A DNA stretch of 64,000 nucleotides from Jidongwangia harbinensis (lineage in GTDB: Bacteria; Actinomycetota; Actinomycetes; Mycobacteriales; Micromonosporaceae). Of this stretch, positions 54,158 to 61,961 are shown in pieces; the first letter of the stretch is position 1, and the number at the start of each line of letters is the position of its first letter. Where the stretch lies: positions 368,528-432,527 of the forward strand of contig NZ_JAIWNC010000003.1 of assembly GCF_020216025.1 (NCBI RefSeq). The letters are read 5' to 3'. The notes under the pieces are model-generated. The model saw nothing but the letters and a program-made list of their open reading frames with translations, was not told where the DNA came from and made no database searches. Both the position numbers and the translations under genes were made by a program.

Positions 54158-55069
54158 TCAGGCGAGGCCGGCCGGGTCGGTGTTGGCGCCGCAGAGCAGC
54201 ACCACGACCCGCTCGCCCGGCGCGGGGGTGTAACCGCCGGACAGTACGGCCGCGTACCCGGCCGCGGTGCCGTGCTCCACCGCGATCCGGTAGTCCTCCC
54301 ACAGCCGCCGTCGCGCGTCCACGATCGCCTGGTCGTCGACGAGCACCGAGGTGAGCCCGGTGGCCACCGCGGTCCGGTACGCGATCTCGCCGACCCGGCG
54401 CGCACCGAGCGAGTCGGCGGCCACCCCGGAGACCGGCACGTCGACCGGCGCACCGGCGGCGAGCGCGGCATGCAGCGCCGCGCAGGTCTCCGGTTCCACC
54501 GCGACGATCCGGGCGGAATCGTGCAGCGCGGCGGCCACCCCGGCGATCAGGCCGCCGCCGCCGACCGCCACCAGCACCGTGTCGAAGGCACCGGCCAGTT
54601 GTTCGCGCAGTTCCAGCCCGAGCGTGCCGTTGCCGGCCACCATGTCCGGATCGTCGTACGCGTGGCAGAACAGCGCCCCGGTCCGCTCGGCGTGCACCAC
54701 CGCGGCGGCGTACGCCTCGGCGTACTCCGCGCCGACCTGGGTGACCCGGGCGCCCAGCTTGGCCAGCTTGGCGACCTTGACCGGCGGAGCGGTCTCCGGC
54801 ACGTACACCTCGGCCGGCACACCCAGCTCGCGGGCCGCGTACGCGGCGGCCAGCCCGGCGTTGCCGCCGGACGCGGCCACCACGCCGGCCGGCGGCAGCG
54901 GGCCCGCGGCGAGCATCTTGTTGACCATGCCCCGGGTCTTGAACGAGCCGGCGTGCTGGAGGTACTCCAGCTTGAACCACCACGACCCGCCCGCGTCCAG
55001 CACCGGGGTGCGCCGGACCCGGCCGGCGATCCGGGTGGCCGCCGCGCGTACCTCGTCCTGGTTGATCAT
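54158..55069 (-). CDS. PLP-dependent threonine/serine dehydratase-like enzyme
   Basis: A 303-aa fold-type II PLP enzyme. The PLP lysine is K44 in HAGSFKTRGMVNKM, the phosphate-binding loop is VAVGGGGLIAGVAAAL, and the SGGNAGLAAAYAARELG segment binds the substrate carboxylate. It lacks the C-terminal ACT-like regulatory domain of biosynthetic IlvA, so a catabolic dehydratase or racemase is more likely. The ATG at 55069 lies seven bases after a TAGAAT box, a strong leaderless arrangement. The divergent GAPDH-like gene ends 23 bases upstream on the same strand. Confidence 0.88.
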   Translation of the reverse strand: MINQDEVRAAATRIAGRVRRTPVLDAGGSWWFKLEYLQHAGSFKTRGMVNKMLAAGPLPPAGVVAASGGNAGLAAAYAARELGVPAEVYVPETAPPVKVAKLAKLGARVTQVGAEYAEAYAAAVVHAERTGALFCHAYDDPDMVAGNGTLGLELREQLAGAFDTVLVAVGGGGLIAGVAAALHDSARIVAVEPETCAALHAALAAGAPVDVPVSGVAADSLGARRVGEIAYRTAVATGLTSVLVDDQAIVDARRRLWEDYRIAVEHGTAAGYAAVLSGGYTPAPGERVVVLLCGANTDPAGLA

Positions 55070-55092
55070 CGAACCGATTCTAGGTCCGGGCG

Positions 55093-56163
55093 TCAGACGA
55101 TGCTCCAGCTGGCCAGCGGCGTGGACGGCACCATGCTCGGGTCGGAGCGCGCGCCGACCAGCCGGGCGAGGTCGAGCAGCCGGTGCGAGAAGCCCCACTC
55201 GTTGTCGAACCAGCCGCGGACCCGGATGCCGCCGGACTCGGTGGTCTGGGTCCCGGACGGGTCAAGCAGGCAGGAGGCGGGGCTGTTCTTCACGTCGATG
55301 GAGACCGTCGGGTCCGGGTCGTACGCCAGCAGCCCGCGCAGCGGACCGGCCGCCGCCTCGGCCATCGCCCGGTTCACCTCCTCGACGCCGACCGGGCGGT
55401 CGGTCCGGCCGGTGAGTTCGGCCAGCGAGCCGATCGGCGTGGGTACGCAGTAGTAGCTGAACATGATCTCGCCGAGTCCCGGCAGGGCCCGCCGGACCAG
55501 GTCACCGACCACGTAGTTGTGCGGGATGATGCTCTCGTTCGCGGCCCGGCCGAGCCGCGGGTCGTTGCGGGACGTGCCGATCATCGCGTCGTGCGACCGC
55601 TGCCACCCCTGCACGGCCAGCACCACCGACGTGGTGACCGAGTGCAGCCCGAAGCGGTCGAGCAGGACCTTGGCCATCATGGTCAGCGCGTTCACCCCGC
55701 ACGAGGCGGGCGACACCACGTGGTGCCGGTCCGGGTCGTAGGTGTGGTGGTTCACGCCGTACACCAGGAACGCGTCCGGTTCGTCAGCCGACGCGCTGAC
55801 CACCACCTTGCGGGCGCCGCCGCCGGTGATGTGCCCCCGGGCCGCCTCGCCGGACCGGAACTTGCCGGTGGCATCGATGACCACGTCCACGCCGGCGTCG
55901 GCCCACGGGATGCGCTCCGGGTTGGACTGGCAGAACGCCCGGATCGGACGGCCGTTCACGACCAGGTGGTCCGGGCGGGTGGTGACGGTCCCCGGGAACG
56001 ATCCGCGGATGCTGTCCCGGCGGAGGCCGTACCCGAGCTTGTCGACCGAGGCCAGATCGTTGACGGCGCGAATGGTGACCCCGCAGTCCGGCGTCGTGGC
56101 GACGATGCGGGTGATGCTCCGACCGATCCGGCCGAAGCCGTTGATGCCGATCCTGACGCTCAC
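55093..56163 (-). CDS. Divergent glyceraldehyde-3-phosphate dehydrogenase homologue
   Basis: A 356-aa protein with the GAPDH fold. The NAD motif is RIGINGFGRIGRSITR with VNDLAS at the adenine ribose site. The nucleophile C155 is kept in SPASCGVNALTMM, but the usual second Cys and Thr-Thr are replaced. The catalytic His expected in TTVHAYT is absent: the segment reads TTSVVLAVQGW, with Val at that place. The C-terminal WFDNEWGFSHRLLDLA is normal. It is probably a paralogue of altered function. The GTG at 56163 has a GAGGAG site. A sigma-A-like promoter with an internal palindrome lies upstream. Confidence 0.82.
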   Translation of the reverse strand: MSVRIGINGFGRIGRSITRIVATTPDCGVTIRAVNDLASVDKLGYGLRRDSIRGSFPGTVTTRPDHLVVNGRPIRAFCQSNPERIPWADAGVDVVIDATGKFRSGEAARGHITGGGARKVVVSASADEPDAFLVYGVNHHTYDPDRHHVVSPASCGVNALTMMAKVLLDRFGLHSVTTSVVLAVQGWQRSHDAMIGTSRNDPRLGRAANESIIPHNYVVGDLVRRALPGLGEIMFSYYCVPTPIGSLAELTGRTDRPVGVEEVNRAMAEAAAGPLRGLLAYDPDPTVSIDVKNSPASCLLDPSGTQTTESGGIRVRGWFDNEWGFSHRLLDLARLVGARSDPSMVPSTPLASWSIV

Positions 56164-56250
56164 CAGGGCTCCTCAAAAGGCCGGTTGACTGGTGTCCCTG
56201 CGGCACGACCCCGAGGGACCGCCCAATTTATACTCGGAGTTACTTTACCG

Positions 56251-56279
56251 ACACTATGAGTGTGCAACTTGCACGTCAA
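56251..56279 (-). promoter_or_regulatory. Promoter of the GAPDH-like gene with a palindrome in its spacer
   Basis: TTGACG (56279-56274) and TAGTGT (56256-56251) are separated by exactly 17 bases, giving a leader of about 80 bases to the GTG at 56163. The spacer holds a perfect palindrome, GTGCAACTTGCAC (56262-56274), so a repressor bound there would block the promoter. The 391-base gap from 56164 to 56554 otherwise holds only the PadR promoter and operator; I see no further gene in it. Confidence 0.6.
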
Positions 56280-56523
56280 CGACACACCACACAGGACGGC
56301 ACGACTGGCCGGGGAGTTGCCAGTGCCGGGCCACGTTAGCGCCGGTGACCACGCTGAGCTGCCACTACCCCACCGGAGTGTGACGCGCTCGGCACAGTGA
56401 CAATGGTGAATTTGTCGTTTCGATGGTGGGGATTTGTTGAGCCATTTGCGGTTTAACGTGCGCTCGGGATTACGGAGGGCAATGACGACCGCACAGGGGC
56501 GCGGGTGACCGAGCACTCAGTGC

Positions 56524-56544
56524 TATACCTCGAATCGAGGTATA
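56524..56544. promoter_or_regulatory. PadR operator
   Basis: TATACCTCGA (56524-56533), one central base, then TCGAGGTATA (56535-56544): perfect 10-bp arms. This matches the ATACCTCG-type palindromes known for PadR regulators. Its right end overlaps a TATAAC -10 box (56541-56546) eight bases before the padR GTG, so PadR would repress its own leaderless message. Confidence 0.8.
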
Positions 56545-56554
56545 ACGTGAGTTC

Positions 56555-57085
56555 GTGATCGAGCTGATGATCCTGGGTTTCCTCGCCGACGGACCCCTGC
56601 ACGGGTACGAGCTGCGCCGCCGCATGGAGCAGTTGCACGGGTACGCCCGCACGATCAGCGACGGCACGCTCTACCCCGCGATCACCCGCCTGGTCGCCGA
56701 CGGCTCGATCACCCGGGAGACCGGACCGGGCCGGGCCGGCGCCCAGCGGCACACGCTGCACCTCACCGACGCCGGCCGCGCCCGCCTGACGCAGCGGTTG
56801 CGCGACGCCGCCGGGCACGACATCACCGACGGACACCGGTTCTTCGTGGTACTGGCGTTCCTGTCGAAGCTGCCCGGTCCGGCGGACCGCGACGCGGTGC
56901 TGCGCCGGCGGCTGGAGTTCCTGTCACAACCCGCGAGCTTCTTCTACGACGGCGACCGCCCGCTGCGCGCCGCCGACATCGCCGACCCGTACCGCCGCGG
57001 GATTCTGCTCTCCGCCCGCGCGACCAGCCGCGCCGAACGCGCCTGGCTGCGCGAACTCCTCGGCACCGACACCGACACCGACTGA
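56555..57085 (+). CDS. PadR family transcriptional regulator
   Basis: A 176-aa PadR regulator. The winged helix is complete: IELMILGFLADGPLHGYELR, then TISDGTLYPAITRLVADGSI and the wing RHTLHLTDAGRARL. A C-terminal helical dimerisation domain follows. PadR proteins repress neighbouring detoxification or transport genes until a phenolic or other ligand binds. The next gene, a quinone-oxidoreductase-like enzyme, starts 15 bases after the stop and is probably the regulated partner. The GTG at 56555 lies beside the operator. Confidence 0.94.
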   Translation: MIELMILGFLADGPLHGYELRRRMEQLHGYARTISDGTLYPAITRLVADGSITRETGPGRAGAQRHTLHLTDAGRARLTQRLRDAAGHDITDGHRFFVVLAFLSKLPGPADRDAVLRRRLEFLSQPASFFYDGDRPLRAADIADPYRRGILLSARATSRAERAWLRELLGTDTDTD

Positions 57086-57100
57086 CCCTGGGAGACCGTC

Positions 57101-58084
57101 ATGAACCGCACCATGCGTGCCGCCGTCCTCGACCAGCCCGGCCCCGTCGCCCACCTGCGGGTACGCGACGTGCCGGTGCCCGAGCCCCGCCCCGGCTGGG
57201 TGCTGATCGAGGTCCGGGCGTTCGGCCTGAACCGCTCCGAGCTGTACACCCGCCTCGGCTTCTCCGGCGCCGACGTCACCTTCCCGCGCGTCCTCGGCAT
57301 CGAGGCCACCGGCCTCGTCGCCCGGGCACCCGGCGGCGAGTTCGCGCCCGGCCAGCAGGTCGCCACGATGATGGGCGGCATGGGGCGGCGGTTCGACGGC
57401 GGCTACGCCCAGTACACCTGCGTACCCGCCGACCAGGTCATCCCGTTCCGGTCCGAGCTGCCCTGGGACGTGCTCGGCGCGATCCCGGAGATGCTGCAGA
57501 CCGCCTACGGCTCGCTGACCGTCGGGGTCGACGCCCGGCCCGGCGAGAGCCTGCTCATCCGCGGCGGCACCTCGTCGGTCGGCATGGCCGCCGCCGTGCT
57601 GGCCAAGAGCCGGAACATGACCGTGGTGTCCACCACCCGCACCCCCGGCAAGGTCGGCGCGCTCACCGCGCTCGGCGTCGACCACGTCCTCATCGACGAC
57701 GGCCCGATCGCCGACCGGGTACGCAGCGTGCTCGGTGACGGCGCACACGGCGCGATCGAACTCGTCGGCACCACCACGCTGCGCGACACCCTGCGCGCCA
57801 CCCGAACGCACGGCACGGTCTGCTTCACCGGCATGCTCGCCAACGAATGGACCGTCAAGGACTTCTACCCCATCGACTACCTGCCGAACGGGGTACGCCT
57901 GACCGCGTACTCCGGGGAGGCCGGGAACCTGCCCGCCGGCGTGCTGCAGTCGTTCCTCGACGACGTCGCGGCGGGGCGGGCCCGCGTACCCGTCGACCGG
58001 GTTTTCGGCCTCGACCAGATTCGCGAGGCCCACACGCTGATGGAGTCCGGCCAGGCCAGCGGCAAGCTGGTCGTGCTCCCGTGA
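57101..58084 (+). CDS. NADPH:quinone reductase-like zinc-less alcohol dehydrogenase (MDR family)
   Basis: A 327-aa medium-chain reductase. The N-terminal GroES-like domain has VPEPRPGWVLIEVRAFGLN and GIEATGLVARAPGGEF. The Rossmann domain has LIRGGTSSVGMAAAVLAK, KVGALTALGVDHVLID and ends QIREAHTLMESGQASGKLVVL. The zinc ligands of alcohol dehydrogenases are missing, which fits quinone-oxidoreductase types. Cotranscription with padR (15-base gap, GGGAG site) suggests a role in stress or quinone/aldehyde detoxification under PadR control. Confidence 0.92.
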   Translation: MNRTMRAAVLDQPGPVAHLRVRDVPVPEPRPGWVLIEVRAFGLNRSELYTRLGFSGADVTFPRVLGIEATGLVARAPGGEFAPGQQVATMMGGMGRRFDGGYAQYTCVPADQVIPFRSELPWDVLGAIPEMLQTAYGSLTVGVDARPGESLLIRGGTSSVGMAAAVLAKSRNMTVVSTTRTPGKVGALTALGVDHVLIDDGPIADRVRSVLGDGAHGAIELVGTTTLRDTLRATRTHGTVCFTGMLANEWTVKDFYPIDYLPNGVRLTAYSGEAGNLPAGVLQSFLDDVAAGRARVPVDRVFGLDQIREAHTLMESGQASGKLVVLP

Positions 58085-58130
58085 CCGTCGTCGAACCGCC
58101 TGACGGCCGCCGTCGCGGCGAGCGTGGCGA

Positions 58131-58418
58131 TCAGGCCGGGGCCGGCGAGTCCGCGGAACCGGCGCTTTCCGGGCATGGCGTTTCGTCCTCGTTCGGGGTG
58201 ACGATGCGCATCCGGGCCGTGCGACGGCCGGGGTTCCGCAGGGCGCGGACGCCGGTGCCGCGCAGCCAGAAGCCGGCACCGCGTCCGAGGACCGGTCCCG
58301 GTGCGCCGTCGCGCAGCTCCAGCTGCACCCGCCCGGAGGTGACGATGGCGAACGCGCGGCACCACTGCGCCGGAACCACCGCGACCCGCTCCCCGCCGCG
58401 CAGCGTGAGAGTCGGCAC
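58131..58418 (-). CDS. Small cupin-like hypothetical protein
   Basis: A 95-aa protein rich in short beta-strand segments: LTLRGGERVAVVPAQWCRAF, SGRVQLELRDG, GAGFWLRGTGVRALRNPG, and a Pro/Ser/Asp tail. The strand spacing suggests a single cupin-like barrel, but metal-binding His residues are absent. I cannot assign a function. It begins nine bases downstream of the ECF sigma factor stop on the same strand, a spacing that supports it as a real cotranscribed gene, possibly affecting that sigma factor. Confidence 0.55.
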   Translation of the reverse strand: MPTLTLRGGERVAVVPAQWCRAFAIVTSGRVQLELRDGAPGPVLGRGAGFWLRGTGVRALRNPGRRTARMRIVTPNEDETPCPESAGSADSPAPA

Positions 58419-58426
58419 CGGGAGGA

Positions 58427-59425
58427 CTACTCGGTGCCGTCGGCCGGCAGACGCTCCGGCAGCCCGAGCCGCGGGAACTGGTCGTCGTGGAACGTGGTGA
58501 CCTCGGTGATCGCCCCGCCGCTGATCCGCAGCACGTCGATCGTCAACGGCAGGTACGCACGTTCCTCCTCCCGCCAGAGATAGAACGCGACGGCGGGCTG
58601 CCGGTTCACCGCGGTGGGTACGGCCCGCAGGCCCGCCATGCCCTCGAAGCCGTCCTCGTCCCAGTTGTGCACCACCGCGTCGCGGCCGAAGTAGACGCCC
58701 GGCGTCGGCGGCATCGACGCCCGGACATCGTCCCGCAGCATCGCCGCGAGCACGCCGATGTCCGTGGCCACGCTGGCCTCGGTGAAACGGCGCACCAGCT
58801 CGCGCGTCCCGGCGTCCTGCTCGCCGCCGGTCCAGTCCTGCCGCTCGGCGGGCAGGTGCTCCCGCATCCCGGAGCGGGCCCGCTGCAGCGCGCTGTTCAC
58901 CGAGTTGACGGAGTCGCCCAGCAGCTCCGCGACGTCCTTCGCCGGCCAGCCGAGCACGTCCCGCAGGATCAGCACGGCCCGCGGGCGCGGCGCCAGATGC
59001 TGCACGGCGACCAGGTACGCCAGCTCGATCGTCTCCCGCGCCACCGCGACCGCCTCCGGCGCGTCCGCGTCGCCCGCGGGCAGCTCGTCGAGCAACCGGT
59101 CCGGGTACGGCTGCAGCCAGCGCACCTCACCGCCGGTCGCCGGCTCCGGGCGGCACTTGGCGAGCAGGTCCAGGCAGGCATTGGTGGCGATGCGGTACAG
59201 CCAGGCCCGGAACGTCGACCGTCCCTCGAAGGTCTCCCGCCGCCGCCAGGCCCGCAGGAACGTCTCCTGCACGGTGTCCTCGGCGTCCTCGAACGACCCG
59301 AGCATCCGGTAGCAGTGCACGTGCAGCTCCCGCCGGTGCCGCTCCGCCAGCCCGGTGAACGCCGGCTCGTCGACCTCGCCCAGACCGTGCACGCCCAGCT
59401 CCTCCACCCGCGTGTCCCCACTCAT
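58427..59425 (-). CDS. ECF sigma factor with C-terminal SnoaL-like domain
   Basis: A 332-aa ECF sigma factor. Sigma2 is visible as LHVHCYRMLGSFEDAEDTVQETFLRAW in overlapping pieces with STFRAWLYRIATNACLDLLA. Sigma4 is APRPRAVLILRDVLGWPAKD then VAELLGDSVNSVNSALQRAR. A C-terminal NTF2/SnoaL-like domain of about 120 residues follows (TRELVRRFTEASVATDIGVLAAMLRDD). Sigma factors of this layout (ECF41/SigJ-like) use the C-terminal domain as a built-in regulator instead of an anti-sigma protein. The ATG at 59425 starts the conserved part; the nearby small cupin-like gene lies downstream. Confidence 0.9.
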   Translation of the reverse strand: MSGDTRVEELGVHGLGEVDEPAFTGLAERHRRELHVHCYRMLGSFEDAEDTVQETFLRAWRRRETFEGRSTFRAWLYRIATNACLDLLAKCRPEPATGGEVRWLQPYPDRLLDELPAGDADAPEAVAVARETIELAYLVAVQHLAPRPRAVLILRDVLGWPAKDVAELLGDSVNSVNSALQRARSGMREHLPAERQDWTGGEQDAGTRELVRRFTEASVATDIGVLAAMLRDDVRASMPPTPGVYFGRDAVVHNWDEDGFEGMAGLRAVPTAVNRQPAVAFYLWREEERAYLPLTIDVLRISGGAITEVTTFHDDQFPRLGLPERLPADGTE

Positions 59426-59529
59426 CACGTCATACTCCCGTCGCGTCGTGTCCCGTTCGCAGATATGACGGGTACGGACGCGACAACTCATCACTCGCGT
59501 GCCCGACCAGGGTGCTGGTGGTCCGGGCA

Positions 59530-60486
59530 CTAGATCATGCGGCGCCGTACCCGCCACACCACCACACCGACCAGGACCGCCGCGACGGCGACGAACAGGG
59601 ACGCCTCGATGAGCTGGAACGTCCAGAACCGGTCGGCCGGGTGGTAGACCCCGAACTCCTGGACGCCGCGCGCGTGCAGGAACTGGTTGAGGTTGGCGCC
59701 GGCCCGGTCGGCGGCGTCCTCCAGCTCGTAGTACTCGGCCGAGCTCAGCCTGCGCCCGGTGGCGTCCGCGTAGCCGTGTTCGATAGTCCAGTCAGCCCCC
59801 ACCCCGTCCTTCGCGCCGCCGGCTCCGACCGGCTCCATGGTGGTGAGCGGCGTGGCGTACGCCGGACGGGCCAGCAGCCCCACCGACATCCGGGCGGCGA
59901 GGAACGCCCCGAACGCGACGCCGAACGCGGGCAGACTGCGCCGCAGGATCGCCCCGGCGGCGGTGGCGGCGCCGAACGCGAACAGCGCGTACGCCACCGG
60001 AACAAGGCCCTCCAGGTCGAAGGCGTCGTACTGGAACCGCCCTTCCCACGCGTCGAACGGCTGACGGAACCAGGTGAGCACCGCGGTGAACATCCCGGTC
60101 AGCGTGACGGTGACGCCGGCCAGTGCCGCGAGCTTGGCCGCCAGCCAGCGCATCCGCGGCACGGCCTGGGTCCAGGCGAGCTGCCAGGTGCCGTCCTCCA
60201 GTTCGCGCGCGAGCAGCGGCGCACCGAGGAACGCACCGACCAGGACGGGGACCAGATAGAAGGCCGCCAGGAGGTTCTCGACGTACCCGTACTCCTCGTC
60301 GAGCCGGCGGAAGGAGGCCACGCAGCCCTCGTCGAGACCGGCCTCCCCCGCACACCGGGCGGGACCGCCGGGGAACAGGTCCTGGGCCTGCGTCCCGAGC
60401 ACCAGCAGGGCGATGCCGAACAAGCCGACGAGCAGGCCCAGGACGCAGACCTCGGTCCGGTGCTGACGCCAGATCAACCACGTCAC
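59530..60486 (-). CDS. ABC-2 transporter permease subunit (antibiotic-export-like)
   Basis: A 318-aa membrane protein with six hydrophobic helices. It begins TWLIWRQHRTEVCVLGLLVG and has the FLGAPLLARELEDGTWQLAWTQAVPRMRW region (in two parts) that marks ABC-2 permeases of this actinomycete group, with a long extracytoplasmic loop (about residues 215-285). The GTG at 60486 overlaps the ATPase stop (GTGA). It is the last gene of a GntR-ATPase-permease operon, the standard arrangement of YtrA-type cell-envelope stress exporters. Confidence 0.9.
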   Translation of the reverse strand: MTWLIWRQHRTEVCVLGLLVGLFGIALLVLGTQAQDLFPGGPARCAGEAGLDEGCVASFRRLDEEYGYVENLLAAFYLVPVLVGAFLGAPLLARELEDGTWQLAWTQAVPRMRWLAAKLAALAGVTVTLTGMFTAVLTWFRQPFDAWEGRFQYDAFDLEGLVPVAYALFAFGAATAAGAILRRSLPAFGVAFGAFLAARMSVGLLARPAYATPLTTMEPVGAGGAKDGVGADWTIEHGYADATGRRLSSAEYYELEDAADRAGANLNQFLHARGVQEFGVYHPADRFWTFQLIEASLFVAVAAVLVGVVVWRVRRRMI

Positions 60487-61382
60487 TCCGCCACCCCCGA
60501 CGTGACCGCGGCGCTCGGCTCGGACGGCCGGCGCAGGTACGCCAGCACCAGGTCCTCCAGCGCGACCGGCCGCGCCTGCCACCCGGGCGCGGCCGGGAGC
60601 CCGCCGTCGCGTACCAGCAGGGTCGTGTGCCGGTCGCTGTGCACGGCCTCCACGACGGTGCCGGCCCGGCCCAGGTCGGCGGCCGTGCGCGGGCCGACGA
60701 GCAGCCGGTGCTCGGCCAGGAGGGTGTCGATGTCACCGGTGAGCGTGACCCGGCCGTCGTTGAGCACGATCAGGTGGTCGCAGACGCGCTCCAGCTCGTG
60801 CACGACGTGCGAGGAGAACAGGACGGTCACTCCGCCCTCGGCCACCGCGCCCATCAGAACCTGCAGGAACTCGTGCCGGGCCAGCGGGTCGAGGCTGGCC
60901 ACCGGCTCGTCGAGAACAAGCAGGTCCGGCCGCTTCGCCAGAGCCAGAGCCAGCGCGACCTGGGCCTGCTGCCCGCCGGAGAGCGTGCCGGCCCGCCGGT
61001 CCAGCGGGATGCCCAGCTTCGCCAGCCGGCGCTCGGCCAGCCCCTGGTCGAACCGCAGGTTGCAGGCCCGGCCGAAGCGGAGCATCTCGGCGACCGTGAA
61101 GCGCTTGTACAGCGGGTGGTCCTGGGCCAGGAACCCGACCCGGGCCAGCGTCTGCGGGGTGCTGACGGTGACATCATGGCCGAGGACCTCCACCGTGCCG
61201 GTGCTCGGTGCCAGCAACCCGACAACCAGGCGCAGCAGCGTGGTCTTACCCGCGCCGTTCGGCCCGACCAGGGCGATCACGCCGCCCGCCGGCAGGTCCA
61301 GGGTGCAGTCACGCAGCGCCCAGCCCTTCCGGTACCGCTTGCCCACACCGTCGGTGCGCAGCGCGAACTCAGGTGCCGTCAC
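60483..61382 (-). CDS. ABC transporter ATP-binding protein
   Basis: A 299-aa ATPase with Walker A LVGPNGAGKTTLLRLVVGLL, signature LSGGQQAQVALALALAKRP, Walker B LLVLDEPVASLDPLARHE and H-loop VLFSSHVVHELERVCDHL. The GTG at 61382 overlaps the GntR stop (GTGA), and its own stop overlaps the permease start, so all three genes are translationally coupled. The substrate is unknown; in related operons a GntR-controlled exporter answers cell-wall-active antibiotics. Confidence 0.94.
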   Translation of the reverse strand: MTAPEFALRTDGVGKRYRKGWALRDCTLDLPAGGVIALVGPNGAGKTTLLRLVVGLLAPSTGTVEVLGHDVTVSTPQTLARVGFLAQDHPLYKRFTVAEMLRFGRACNLRFDQGLAERRLAKLGIPLDRRAGTLSGGQQAQVALALALAKRPDLLVLDEPVASLDPLARHEFLQVLMGAVAEGGVTVLFSSHVVHELERVCDHLIVLNDGRVTLTGDIDTLLAEHRLLVGPRTAADLGRAGTVVEAVHSDRHTTLLVRDGGLPAAPGWQARPVALEDLVLAYLRRPSEPSAAVTSGVAE

Positions 61383-61774
61383 GCCACGTCCTCATTCCTC
61401 GTCTGCTGGTGGACGGACGCGAAGAGCGCGTTGACCGCCTGCTCGTCGAGGCCGGCCGCGTAGGCGCGGCGCAGCCAGGTCGCCAGGCCGCGACCCAGCG
61501 ACGTGTACGTCGAAGCCGGCATCGCCGCCGACTGCTGTTCGTTGACGAACGTGCCCTGGCCGGGCCGGCCGGTGACCAGGTTCTCCTGCTCCATCTGCCG
61601 GTACGCCTTGGCGACGGTGTTCGGATTGATCGCCAGATCCTCGACCACCTCGCGGATGAGCGGGAGGCGGTCGCCGGGTTGGAGAAAGCCGAGCAGCACC
61701 GCCTGGCGGACCTGCTGGACGAGCTGCAGGTACGGCGGCACGCCGGAGTGGGTGTCGAGCCGGAAGACGAACAC
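61379..61774 (-). CDS. GntR family regulator, YtrA-type
   Basis: A 131-aa GntR regulator with the short C-terminal domain of the YtrA subfamily. The winged helix reads VPPYLQLVQQVRQAVLLGFL, then DRLPLIREVVEDLAINPNTV, AKAYRQMEQENLVTGRPGQG and TFVNEQQ. It leads a coupled regulator-ATPase-permease operon, typical for YtrA proteins that repress their own ABC exporter. The GTG at 61774 has an AAGGGG site. A perfect inverted repeat nine bases upstream is the evident operator. Confidence 0.94.
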   Translation of the reverse strand: MFVFRLDTHSGVPPYLQLVQQVRQAVLLGFLQPGDRLPLIREVVEDLAINPNTVAKAYRQMEQENLVTGRPGQGTFVNEQQSAAMPASTYTSLGRGLATWLRRAYAAGLDEQAVNALFASVHQQTRNEDVA

Positions 61775-61782
61775 GGTAGCCC

Positions 61783-61818
61783 CTTACTGCTTTACTAGTG
61801 TCATAGTAAAGCAGTAAG
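61783..61818. promoter_or_regulatory. GntR/YtrA operator, perfect 15-bp inverted repeat
   Basis: CTTACTGCTTTACTA (61783-61797) and its exact complement (61804-61818) flank a six-base spacer, immediately upstream of the gntR GTG. The AT-rich arms contain TAGTAAAG and TACTAT, which may also serve as -10 elements. Operators of this shape are typical of YtrA-type regulators. Confidence 0.88.
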
Positions 61819-61961
61819 ACGGTGGTCACGGGAGCGCGGCGTCACGCCGTTCGGCAGGAGGGCGACGGACGAGTCGGCCTGTACGCCGGATTGAGGGCCG
61901 TAACCCGCCCCTGAGCTGCAGAAACACCGGCTGTCGGACCGCTGCGGGCGTGGCCAGGGCG

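Noticed and set aside
56192..56383. Small 63-codon plus-strand frame with several Cys and His
   Set aside because: No ribosome-binding site, and it overlaps the promoter of the GAPDH-like gene; more likely chance.
61819..61961. tRNA gene as attachment site of the integrated element
   Set aside because: I could not fold any cloverleaf or find a T-loop in this gap on either strand.
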